Source: an uncultured Collinsella sp.
GTDB taxonomy: Bacteria; Actinomycetota; Coriobacteriia; Coriobacteriales; Coriobacteriaceae
Assembly (NCBI GenBank): GCA_900757705.1
Contig: CAAEOW010000034.1
Location: 1-6,985 of the forward strand
Direction of reading: 5' to 3'
DNA: 6,985 nucleotides
Position 1 is the stretch's first letter; each line of letters opens with the position of its first letter. A model generated the notes under the pieces. That model saw only the letters and a list, made by a program, of their open reading frames with translations. It ran no database searches and was not told the DNA's origin. A program made the translations under genes and the position numbers. This document shows, in pieces, positions 1 through 5,554 of this stretch.

Positions 1-84
1 CTCATCGACAAGACACTCAAGGGCATCAGCCAGGAGGAGCGCGACCAGATGTGGGACGCGTGCCTCGACCGTCAGCCGGCATAG
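1..84 (+). CDS. C-terminus of a probable amino-acid ABC transporter substrate-binding protein (partial)
   Basis: An open frame enters from the left edge and stops at TAG (82-84), leaving 27 residues that include GISQEERDQMWDACLDRQPA. A charged amphipathic tail of this kind (a Lys-Thr-Leu helix, then a short Glu/Arg/Asp stretch and a Trp) is usual at the end of family 3 extracellular solute-binding proteins, where it closes the last helix. The stop lies only 9 bases before the permease start, and a permease and ATPase follow in order, so the missing subunit of the importer is the natural reading. The identity rests mostly on context because no ligand-binding motif or lipoprotein signal is inside the window. 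That an ORF ends here in this frame is direct observation; the family is inference. Confidence 0.55.
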   Translation, partial: LIDKTLKGISQEERDQMWDACLDRQPA

Positions 85-93
85 GGAGGCAGC

Positions 94-1242
94 ATGAAAG
101 GCATCAATCGTCTGGCCTCCTTTATCAAGGCCGACCACCGTTATGTGTACCTGGGCACGAGCGTTATCGCGGCGCTCGGCTTGGCATTTAGCCAGCGCAA
201 CCCCACGCCGCTGAGCTTTTTGGCGCCCACCGGCATCTTCCAGGATTGCCTTTGGGCGATTCTTTGGGCCTGGATCGTCGTGTCGGCGGCGGCGCTGGTC
301 ACCAAGCTCATGCACTGGAGCGACTATCGCGAAAAGTCGCCGTTCGCCTCCGAGCGTTGCCGTCGCGGCGCGCGCCTGGGCAGCTATGTCGTGGTTGCCA
401 TCGCGGCGATCTTCTTTATCGACCGCTGCGTCATGTCGTTTGTCGACCTGGTGCAGGTGAGCATTGTCTCGGACTCCAATCCCAGCGACTTTCTGTCGAG
501 CTTGGTCTACATGACCTACAAGAGCGGCGACTTCTTCATCCGTGGCATCGAGATCACCATCGCGCTTGCCACCTTCGGCACCGTCATCGCATTCTTCCTG
601 GCGCTGCTCTTTGTGTTCCTGCGTATTCAGACCTTCGACCGCGTAGACAACGACCTGGTGCGCTTCTTTAAGAGCATCGGCCGCGGCTTTGCGACCGTCT
701 ACTCCACCATCGTGCGCGGCACGCCCATGATGGTCCAGGGCCTGCTCATCTATTACGCGGGCTTCACCGTTTTGCGCGGCATGGGCTTCGAGACCGCCCA
801 GGCCAACCAGATCTGGAGTACCTTCACTGCCGGCCTCGTCACCATCTCGCTCAACTCTACCGCCTACATGATGGAGGTCCTGCGCGGCGGCATCGAGTCC
901 ATCGACCCCGGTCAGGCCGAGGCAGCGCGCTCGCTGGGTCTGTCACAGTGGCAAGCCATGCGCAAGGTCGTGTTCCCCCAGGGCATTAAAAATGCGATTC
1001 CGGCGCTCACCAACGAGCTCATCATCAACATCAAGGATTCGTCGGTGCTTTCGGTCATCGGCGTGTTTGACCTCATGTACGCCACCACCACCGTCGCCGG
1101 CGTGTACTACCGCCAGATGGAGGTCTACTGCGTGGCGCTCGTGGTCTACCTGATCCTGACGCTCGTGGCGAGCCGCCTGCTCGAGGCCTTTGGCAAAAAG
1201 CTTGGCGCCGAGGCCCCGGCAACGCTGCCCAGCTCCAACTAG
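94..1242 (+). CDS. Polar amino acid ABC transporter permease with extended N-terminus
   Basis: Inner-membrane subunit of a polar amino acid importer (HisM/GlnP family). The 382 residues fall into two parts. Residues 1-145 hold three hydrophobic segments (about 17-33, 50-70, 95-120) separated by a basic loop. Residues 150-365 are the typical BPD_transp_1 core: the first core helix at about 150-177, RGTPMMVQ at 208-215, and the EAA coupling loop at about 275-296 (EAARSLGLSQWQAMRKVVFP), which contacts the ATPase. The last helices lie at about 312-330 and 342-360. The start ATG follows GGGAGG at 84-89 with a short 4-base gap. Family members are commonly 215-250 residues, so the N-terminal part is extra; it has no periplasmic binding domain like that of some fused permeases. 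The gene sits between the probable binding protein and the ATPase in one operon. The substrate cannot be told from sequence. Confidence 0.95.
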   Translation: MKGINRLASFIKADHRYVYLGTSVIAALGLAFSQRNPTPLSFLAPTGIFQDCLWAILWAWIVVSAAALVTKLMHWSDYREKSPFASERCRRGARLGSYVVVAIAAIFFIDRCVMSFVDLVQVSIVSDSNPSDFLSSLVYMTYKSGDFFIRGIEITIALATFGTVIAFFLALLFVFLRIQTFDRVDNDLVRFFKSIGRGFATVYSTIVRGTPMMVQGLLIYYAGFTVLRGMGFETAQANQIWSTFTAGLVTISLNSTAYMMEVLRGGIESIDPGQAEAARSLGLSQWQAMRKVVFPQGIKNAIPALTNELIINIKDSSVLSVIGVFDLMYATTTVAGVYYRQMEVYCVALVVYLILTLVASRLLEAFGKKLGAEAPATLPSSN

Positions 1243-1264
1243 GCTCAAGACGAGGAGAATCATC

Positions 1265-2050
1265 ATGGCAGATACCGCCACTACCGGCACCGCGGCCGCC
1301 GCACAGACCAATGAGCCGCTTATCCGCGTCGAGGGCCTGCGCAAGAGCTTTGGCTCGCTCGAGGTGCTTAAGGGCATCGACCTCGCTGTCAATCCCGGCG
1401 AGGTCGTCACCATTATCGGCGCCTCGGGCTCGGGCAAGTCGACCTTCCTGCGCTGCCTCAACCTGCTCGAGACCCCGGACGCGGGCCACATCTGGTTCCA
1501 CGGCCAGGACCTTACGGCCGAGCGCTGCAATATCAATAAGCTGCGCGAGGACATCGGCATGGTGTTCCAGGGCTTCAACCTGTTCAACAATATGGACGTG
1601 CTCGACAACTGCACGCTCGCGCCCGTCACGCTCAAAAAGATGAGCAAGGCCGAGGCCGAGAAGGTCGCGATGGAGCATCTGGCGAGCGTGGGACTCGAAA
1701 AGTTCGCGCACGCCGCCGTGGGTCGCCTGTCCGGTGGTCAAAAGCAGCGTGTGGCCATCGCTCGTGCCCTGTGCATGAATCCGCAGATCATGCTGTTTGA
1801 CGAGCCGACCTCGGCGCTCGACCCCGAGATCGTGGGCGAGGTGCTCGAGGTCATGCGCAAGCTCGCTGCCGACGGCATGACCATGGTCGTCGTCACGCAT
1901 GAGATGGCCTTTGCCCGAACCGTATCCGACCGCGTGGTCTTTATGGACAAGGGCGTGGTACTCGAGGACGCCGCGCCGGCCGAGCTCTTCGGCAATCCCA
2001 AGCACCAGCGCACTCGCGAGTTCCTCTCTCGCTATCTCGAGGACAAATAA
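1265..2050 (+). CDS. Polar amino acid ABC transporter ATP-binding protein
   Basis: Cytoplasmic ATPase that powers the adjacent permease (GlnQ/HisP family), 261 residues. All motifs are present in order: Walker A GASGSGKST at 52-60, Q-loop around Gln102 (VFQGFNLF, where VFQQFNLF is usual), signature LSGGQKQR at 155-162, Walker B IMLFDE at 175-180, D-loop SALD at 183-186, and the switch His212. The family hallmark ARALCMNPQIMLFDEPTSAL is intact, so it should be active. The first 16 residues are Ala/Thr-rich and precede the conserved beta strand (LIRVEGLRKSFG). The frame is open upstream to an ATG at 1190, but that lies inside the permease gene; the start at 1265 has AGGAG at 1253-1257 with a 7-base gap and is preferred. 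It follows the permease stop by 22 bases, so the two are co-transcribed. Confidence 0.96.
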   Translation: MADTATTGTAAAAQTNEPLIRVEGLRKSFGSLEVLKGIDLAVNPGEVVTIIGASGSGKSTFLRCLNLLETPDAGHIWFHGQDLTAERCNINKLREDIGMVFQGFNLFNNMDVLDNCTLAPVTLKKMSKAEAEKVAMEHLASVGLEKFAHAAVGRLSGGQKQRVAIARALCMNPQIMLFDEPTSALDPEIVGEVLEVMRKLAADGMTMVVVTHEMAFARTVSDRVVFMDKGVVLEDAAPAELFGNPKHQRTREFLSRYLEDK

Positions 2051-2072
2051 CCGGCGCAAACGCCTACGTTGC

Positions 2073-2098
2073 AGGGCCGCTCCCGTGGGGCGGCCTTT
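2073..2098 (+). terminator. Probable intrinsic terminator of the amino acid transporter operon
   Basis: Arms at 2075-2083 and 2087-2095 (core GGCCGC/GCGGCC) form a 9-bp stem with one T-G pair and a CGT loop, followed by TTTGT. It begins 25 bases after the ATPase stop. The T tract is short, so termination may be incomplete and the downstream peptidase gene could receive read-through. Confidence 0.65.
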
Positions 2099-2121
2099 GT
2101 CGTCACAATCGAAAGGATGTC

Positions 2122-3549
2122 ATGGCCGAGGTTTGGCGCTTCTTTGCGCATGAGGACGATTTTGCCGATATGGACGAGGCCGGCGCGTGCGAGCGCTTGG
2201 GCCGCGTGCTGTCGTTTCCGACCATCTCGAGCATGGATGCCGAGGCGGTGGACTGGCAGCCCTTCGACGACCTGCGCGCCTATATGCAGCAGGCCTGGCC
2301 GCGCGTGTTTGCGGCGGGCGAGGTCGAGCTTATCGACCACTCGCTGTTGGTGACGCTTGGCGGTTCCGACTCCGCCCTCAAACCCGTCATGCTCATGGGC
2401 CACATGGACGTGGTCCCCGTGGTGCCGGGTACCGAGGCCGACTGGACGCACGCCCCCTTTAGCGGACAGGTGGACGACACCTACATTTGGGGTCGCGGCG
2501 CTATCGACATGAAGGATCAGGTCGCAGGCATTCTCGAGGCGGTTGAGTATGCGTTGGCGCACGGCTGGGAGCACAAGCGTTCGCTGTTGCTCGCCTTTGG
2601 CCAGGACGAGGAAACCACGCAGTACGGCGCTGGAGCTATCGGCCGCGTGCTCGAGGAGCGCGGTGTTGAACTTGAATATCTGATCGACGAGGGTGACTAC
2701 CGTATTGTTTCGGCTGCCGAGTACAACGCGGGCGAGGGTTGGCTCATGCACGCCGACCTGGCTGAGAAGGGTTATGCCGACATTGTGCTCAAGACAAAGA
2801 GCGCGGGTGGGCATTCTTCCAACCCCTACGGCGGCACGTCGCTCGAGGTGTTGAGCCGTGCCATCACCGCAATCTGCGATATCGAGTGGCCGACGCGCGT
2901 CACGGACCTGCTTGCCGCACAGCTCGTCGAGCTGGAGCTCTACACGGCCGACGAGATTGCTTCCAACAAGGACGCCATCGTGCGCGAGTGCCTCGCCAGC
3001 AAGAAGCTCTATCCGCTCGTGACCACCACCTGCGCGCCCACGCAGATCGAGGGCGGCAGCACCGGCGCCAACGTGATGCCGCAGGATATGTGGGCCAATA
3101 TCAATTTCCGTATGCTCGAGGGCATGAGCGTGGCCGACGTTGTGGCGCGCTGCCGTGAGGCGGTTGCCGGGGCGGACCTTGCCGGTCGTGTCGAAGTGGA
3201 GCTGGGCCTCGGCAGCTCCGAACCCTCGCCGTCCCCGCGCATCGGTGGTCCCGGCCTCGAGGCGGTTCGCTCCATCGCCGCCCGCTATTTCCGCGATCCA
3301 AAGGGAGCGGACGAAAACGGATCGAGCGCGGCGGACGAGGGCCCCGTCCGCATTGTGCCCTCAACCGTGATCGGCGCGACCGACGCTGCCAACTACCAGC
3401 ACATTTGCTCCGAATGCATTCGTTTTTCGGCGTTTGTGGTCGACGATGACGAGTGCGAGCGCGGTGTCCACGGCACCAACGAGCGCATCACCCGCCGCGC
3501 CTACCTCCAGGGTGTTCGCTTCCTCATCGCCCTGCTTCAAACGCTCTAG
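2122..3549 (+). CDS. M20 family metallopeptidase (CPS1/PM20D1-like dinuclear zinc hydrolase)
   Basis: Cytosolic zinc-dependent amidohydrolase, 475 residues with no signal peptide, expected to cleave a dipeptide, C-terminal residue or N-acyl amino acid. The M20 metal set is complete: His94 in GHMDVVPV with Asp96, bridging Asp129 in WGRGAIDMKD, catalytic Glu163 and adjacent Glu164 in FGQDEE, Asp189 in LIDEGD, and C-terminal His450 in GVHGTNERI. The lid/dimerisation domain runs from about 215 to 345 and carries GGHSSNP at 229-235. The WTHAPFSGQ...IWGRGAIDMKD...LAFGQDEE...LIDEG order resembles the carboxypeptidase S/PM20D1 branch rather than DapE or ArgE. A hydrophilic stretch at 391-408 looks like a loop insertion. 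The start at 2122 has AAGGA at 2113-2117 with a tight 4-base gap. It lies behind the transporter operon, suggesting use of imported peptides or acyl amino acids; the substrate is unknown. Confidence 0.92.
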   Translation: MAEVWRFFAHEDDFADMDEAGACERLGRVLSFPTISSMDAEAVDWQPFDDLRAYMQQAWPRVFAAGEVELIDHSLLVTLGGSDSALKPVMLMGHMDVVPVVPGTEADWTHAPFSGQVDDTYIWGRGAIDMKDQVAGILEAVEYALAHGWEHKRSLLLAFGQDEETTQYGAGAIGRVLEERGVELEYLIDEGDYRIVSAAEYNAGEGWLMHADLAEKGYADIVLKTKSAGGHSSNPYGGTSLEVLSRAITAICDIEWPTRVTDLLAAQLVELELYTADEIASNKDAIVRECLASKKLYPLVTTTCAPTQIEGGSTGANVMPQDMWANINFRMLEGMSVADVVARCREAVAGADLAGRVEVELGLGSSEPSPSPRIGGPGLEAVRSIAARYFRDPKGADENGSSAADEGPVRIVPSTVIGATDAANYQHICSECIRFSAFVVDDDECERGVHGTNERITRRAYLQGVRFLIALLQTL

Positions 3550-3576
3550 AATGTGACAAAGCGACAGTCTCTTTGT

Positions 3577-3632
3577 TAGCCGTTGGGGACGCTCTTAAAC
3601 GACTAGCCGTTAAGGAACGTCCCCAACGGCTA
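3577..3632. repeat. REPIN-like palindromic intergenic repeat, copy A
   Basis: A perfect 15-bp inverted repeat (TAGCCGTTGGGGACG at 3577-3591, its complement at 3618-3632) encloses 26 bases, part of which extends the pairing imperfectly (3593-3596 with 3613-3616). The 27-base unit at 3580-3606 matches the unit at 5111-5137 in 25 of 27 positions. A second, inverted unit occupies about 3603-3629. TAGCCGTT occurs again in the loop at 3604-3611. It starts 28 bases after the peptidase stop and may also act as a 3' hairpin, although no T tract follows. The head-to-head unit layout is that of REPINs; mobilisation by a REP-associated tyrosine transposase is inference. Confidence 0.8.
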
Positions 3633-3840
3633 CGTCCACTCATTCCGTGCGGGTTATATGCAGGTTTGCCTGCGCACGCTATCATGTATGGGTTAGACCG
3701 CAACTATGTACCCCATACGCGAAGGGATGCGCATGTATCTGAAGATCGACATGTTCTAGCCGGGCTTACCCCCGCAGTGGCGCCGTGCGCCCCATCAGCT
3801 CTGCCGATTTTCACCTTCACGCATATAAAGGAGTCCCGCC
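3633..3840 (+). promoter_or_regulatory. prfA upstream region with short inverted repeats, candidate -10 and ribosome binding site
   Basis: This 208-base stretch has no convincing gene. A TATCAT at 3680-3685 could be a -10 box, but I see no good -35 at the proper distance. Immediately upstream is GCAGG-TTTG-CCTGC (3660-3673), a small palindrome. Downstream are GTATGGG/CCCATAC (3686-3692 and 3712-3718) and GGCGC-CGT-GCGCC (3779-3791). The ribosome binding site AAAGGAG is at 3827-3833, 7 bases before the prfA ATG. If the -10 is right, the leader is about 150 bases and contains a possible eight-codon ORF. Confidence 0.35.
3733..3759 (+). CDS. Possible eight-codon upstream ORF in the prfA leader
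   Basis: ATG at 3733 opens a frame reading MYLKIDMF and stopping at TAG. AAGGGA at 3722-3727 gives a 5-base gap, so it could be translated. An in-frame ATG at 3727 would give a ten-residue version but sits within the Shine-Dalgarno-like stretch. It ends on UAG, a codon read by RF1, about 80 bases before prfA. No homology can be judged at this length; it may be chance. Confidence 0.2.
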   Translation: MYLKIDMF

Positions 3841-4908
3841 ATGCGCGACAAGCTCGAAAAGATTATCAAGGCCTACGAGGAGCTCGAGAAGAAGCTCTCC
3901 GACCCGGCCGTCGCCTCCGATATTAAGGAGTTCACGCGTCTCAACAAGGAGTACGCGCACCAGTCCGACCTCATCGCCGCCTCGCGCGAGTACATCGGCG
4001 CGCTCGATGACATCGAGGCTGCCAAGGAAATGCTCCACGATACTACCGATGCCGATGAGAAGGAGATGCTCCAGATGGACATCTCCGAAAACGAGGCCAA
4101 GCTTCCCCAGCTCGAGGAAGACATTAAGTACATGCTCATCCCGAGCGACCCCAACGACGACAAGAACACCATCGTCGAGATTCGCTCCGCCGCCGGTGGC
4201 GACGAGGCGGCCATCTTCGCCGGCGACCTGTACAAGATGTATCAGCGCTTCTGCGAGTCGCGCGGCTGGAAGACCACCGTGCTCGACTCCAGCCCCAGCG
4301 AGGCCGGCGGCTTTAAGTCCATTGAGTTCAAGGTCGAGGGCGACCGCGTCTACTCCGTCATGAAGTTCGAGTCCGGCGTGCACCGCGTCCAGCGCGTTCC
4401 CAAGACCGAGTCCCAGGGCCGTATCCAGACCTCCACGGCAACTGTCGCCGTGCTTCCCGAGGCCGAGGAGATCGACGTCCAGATCAACCAGTCCGACCTG
4501 CGCATCGACACCTACTGCGCCTCCGGCCCTGGCGGTCAGTGCGTTAACACCACTTATTCCGCCGTGCGCATCACCCACCTTCCCACCAACACCGTGGTGC
4601 AGTCGCAGGAACAGCGCTCCCAGATCCAGAACCGCGAGGTCTGCATGCAGATGCTGCGCGCCCGCCTGTACGAGATGGAGCTCGAGAAGCAGCAGGCGGA
4701 GCTCGGTGCCGAGCGCCAGAGCCAGATCGGCCACGGCAACCGTTCCGAGAAGATCCGTACCTACAACCAGCCCCAGGACCGCGTGACCGATCACCGCATC
4801 GGCTTCAACTCCACCTACAACGGCGTCCTCCTGGGCGACCAGCTCGGCACCGTCATCGAGGCGCTCGCCGCCGCCGAGCGAGCCGAGAAGCTGGCTCAGG
4901 CTGTCTAG
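3841..4908 (+). CDS. prfA: Peptide chain release factor 1 (RF1)
   Basis: Class I release factor that reads UAA and UAG in the ribosomal A site and triggers peptidyl-tRNA hydrolysis. At 355 residues it is standard length. The coiled N-terminal domain spans about 1-105, and the conserved EIRSAAGGDEAAIFAGDLYKMY block starts near 113. The stop-recognition tripeptide is PKT at 187-189 (the RF1 PxT type, not the SPF of RF2). The catalytic GGQ is at 231-233 within SGPGGQ, then SAVRITHLPT at 240-249 and TYNQPQDRVTDHRIGF at 307-322. Some residues are atypical: Gln196 replaces the usual His of RIHTS, Cys234 follows GGQ (His or Ser is usual), and Tyr239 replaces the acidic residue of NTTDSAVR. The start follows AAAGGAG at 3827-3833. 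prmC, whose product methylates Gln233, lies downstream, but a gap of 646 bases and several hairpins separate them, so co-transcription is doubtful. Confidence 0.97.
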   Translation: MRDKLEKIIKAYEELEKKLSDPAVASDIKEFTRLNKEYAHQSDLIAASREYIGALDDIEAAKEMLHDTTDADEKEMLQMDISENEAKLPQLEEDIKYMLIPSDPNDDKNTIVEIRSAAGGDEAAIFAGDLYKMYQRFCESRGWKTTVLDSSPSEAGGFKSIEFKVEGDRVYSVMKFESGVHRVQRVPKTESQGRIQTSTATVAVLPEAEEIDVQINQSDLRIDTYCASGPGGQCVNTTYSAVRITHLPTNTVVQSQEQRSQIQNREVCMQMLRARLYEMELEKQQAELGAERQSQIGHGNRSEKIRTYNQPQDRVTDHRIGFNSTYNGVLLGDQLGTVIEALAAAERAEKLAQAV

Positions 4909-4911
4909 TGG

Positions 4912-4939
4912 GTTACGGCGTTTTACCAAACGCCGTAAC
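4912..4939. terminator. Hairpin just after prfA, possible terminator lacking a T tract
   Basis: A perfect 12-bp stem (GTTACGGCGTTT at 4912-4923, complement at 4928-4939) with a TACC loop begins 4 bases after the prfA stop. The sequence after it (AGCTCGAC) has no run of T, so it is not a textbook intrinsic terminator. It may protect the mRNA 3' end or act together with the larger structure at 4953-5051. Confidence 0.55.
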
Positions 4940-4952
4940 AGCTCGACGCTGC

Positions 4953-5051
4953 AAACGCCCCTAAGCGGCAATCTGACGTTCAATCGTCGGTCGCGTACCG
5001 AAGTACGCTTCCCTCCTCTTTCACGTCACCTTGCTCGCTTAGGGGCGTTTT
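4953..5051. repeat. 98-bp element with perfect 15-bp terminal inverted repeats and internal hairpins
   Basis: AAACGCCCCTAAGCG at 4953-4967 is repeated inverted at 5036-5050, enclosing 68 bases. Inside are GACG/CGTC (4975-4978 and 4985-4988) and GCGTAC/GTACGC (4993-4998 and 5003-5008). The outer stem with two inner hairpins would fold as a three-way junction. The right arm ends GGGGCGTTTT, so on the + strand it can also serve as a terminator. Read on the minus strand, the second inner hairpin closes on C(UUCG)G, an especially stable tetraloop. The segment 5009-5029 is C/T-rich and predicted unpaired. It could be a MITE-like repeat, a small structured RNA or an elaborate terminator; the window has only one copy. 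Confidence 0.6.
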
Positions 5052-5083
5052 CGCTGACGTATGCTCAACCTGTGGCGGGGCAC

Positions 5084-5163
5084 TCATTGGGGACAGACTT
5101 AAATGAGTAGTCGTTGGGGACGTTCTTAAACGACTAGTCGAATAAGAACGTCCCCAATGACTA
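5084..5163. repeat. REPIN-like palindromic intergenic repeat, copy B, with an extra tandem unit
   Basis: The same family as the repeat at 3577-3632. A 21-bp stem (5108-5128 with 5143-5163, a single G-T pair) encloses a 14-base loop containing the perfect palindrome CGACTAGTCG at 5131-5140. An additional direct unit at 5084-5110 precedes it and agrees with the unit at 5111-5137 in 21 of 27 positions. Each unit can fold alone: CTCATT/AATGAG in the first and GTCGTT/AACGAC in the second, so the differences compensate each other. The inverted third unit is 5134-5160. Confidence 0.8.
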
Positions 5164-5479
5164 GGTTGGGTAAATTACTAATTGAATTTATTTAATCTGC
5201 TTTGTTGGAAATTAAGCTATTTACCTGCTTAAGGTAATTGACGGCATAAGTCCGCTATCGAAAATATTGCTCAAAATATCGTTCAAGAAGTCGCGGGGCG
5301 ATTTTTGATGCGTCGCGCGTCAAGCGATGTGGCAAGTTCTTGGTTAGATATTGGTCAGTTTTGGGGCAACCTTGCCAAAAGCTTGACGGATGCAGATTTA
5401 GACGTCGACGAATGAACACTCTAGGCAGGCTCCAAGCAAAATTCTGGGCTGATTCTCGATAATCGCCTTCAATCGCCCC
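5164..5479. other. AT-richer intergenic stretch without a supported gene
   Basis: About 316 bases, clearly AT-richer than the flanking genes, with stops in most frames. The 5170-5240 part is strongly A/T. A 58-codon open stretch at 5242-5415 is described separately. An antisense frame of 87 codons (5518 to 5255) has no ribosome binding site. Near the right end, AATCGCC occurs at 5461-5467 and again at 5471-5477, ten bases apart, next to the proposed prmC promoter. I see no tRNA, riboswitch or insertion sequence. Confidence 0.5.
5242..5415 (+). pseudogene. Possible remnant of an unrecognised gene
   Basis: A frame open from just after TGA (5239-5241) to TGA (5413-5415) encodes a helical-looking stretch including RFLMRRASSDVASSWLDIGQ and ending LTDADLDVDE. 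The composition is protein-like, but there is no start with a good ribosome binding site: the first ATG is at 5308, giving 35 residues. The piece may be the tail of a decayed gene whose 5' part is lost, or chance. I do not recognise the family. Confidence 0.15.
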
Positions 5480-5506
5480 TTGCCAAGCGCTGGCCTCGCT
5501 TACAAT
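5480..5506 (+). promoter_or_regulatory. Candidate prmC promoter
   Basis: TTGCCA at 5480-5485 and TACAAT at 5501-5506 resemble -35 and -10 boxes. The spacer is 15 bases, shorter than the preferred 17. Transcription would begin near 5513, about 42 bases before the prmC ATG. A promoter here is expected because prfA is followed by strong hairpins. Confidence 0.4.
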
Positions 5507-5522
5507 CTGCTCCGACATTCGC

Positions 5523-5550
5523 GCGCCGTCCGGCGCTTAAGAGGGGAGGG
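5523..5550 (+). promoter_or_regulatory. prmC leader hairpin and ribosome binding site
   Basis: GCGCC (5523-5527) and GGCGC (5532-5536) form a small hairpin with a GTCC loop directly before the purine-rich GAGGGGAGGG at 5541-5550. The strong Shine-Dalgarno match GGAGG (5545-5549), 5 bases before the ATG at 5555, decides the start; the frame is open further upstream to a TTG at 5480, which has no such site. Confidence 0.5.
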
Positions 5551-5554
5551 CCCC

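Noticed and set aside
1190..1264. Upstream in-frame ATG that would lengthen the ABC ATPase by 25 residues
   Set aside because: It lies within the permease coding region, while the ATG at 1265 has a well-placed AGGAG and gives the usual family start.
1073..2059. Minus-strand frame opposite the ABC ATPase
   Set aside because: Composition (many His, Arg, Leu) is typical of an antisense shadow and it spans two well-supported + strand genes.
3817..4983. Long minus-strand frame opposite prfA
   Set aside because: A Leu/Val/Gly/His-rich shadow of a GC-rich gene; the + strand encodes complete RF1 with all domains.
3577..5163. CRISPR array
   Set aside because: The repeat units are adjacent or inverted rather than regularly spaced by unique spacers, and no cas gene is present.
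5164..5479. tRNA, T-box or riboswitch in the prmC upstream gap
   Set aside because: I found no acceptor-stem/anticodon arrangement or recognisable conserved aptamer core.
5255..5518. 87-codon antisense open frame between prfA and prmC
   Set aside because: No ribosome binding site precedes its ATG, it overlaps the proposed prmC promoter, and its sequence has no recognisable motif; it looks like a chance frame.
5480..5554. Upstream TTG start for prmC adding 25 residues
   Set aside because: It coincides with the proposed -35 box and has no ribosome binding site; the ATG at 5555 has a strong purine-rich site.
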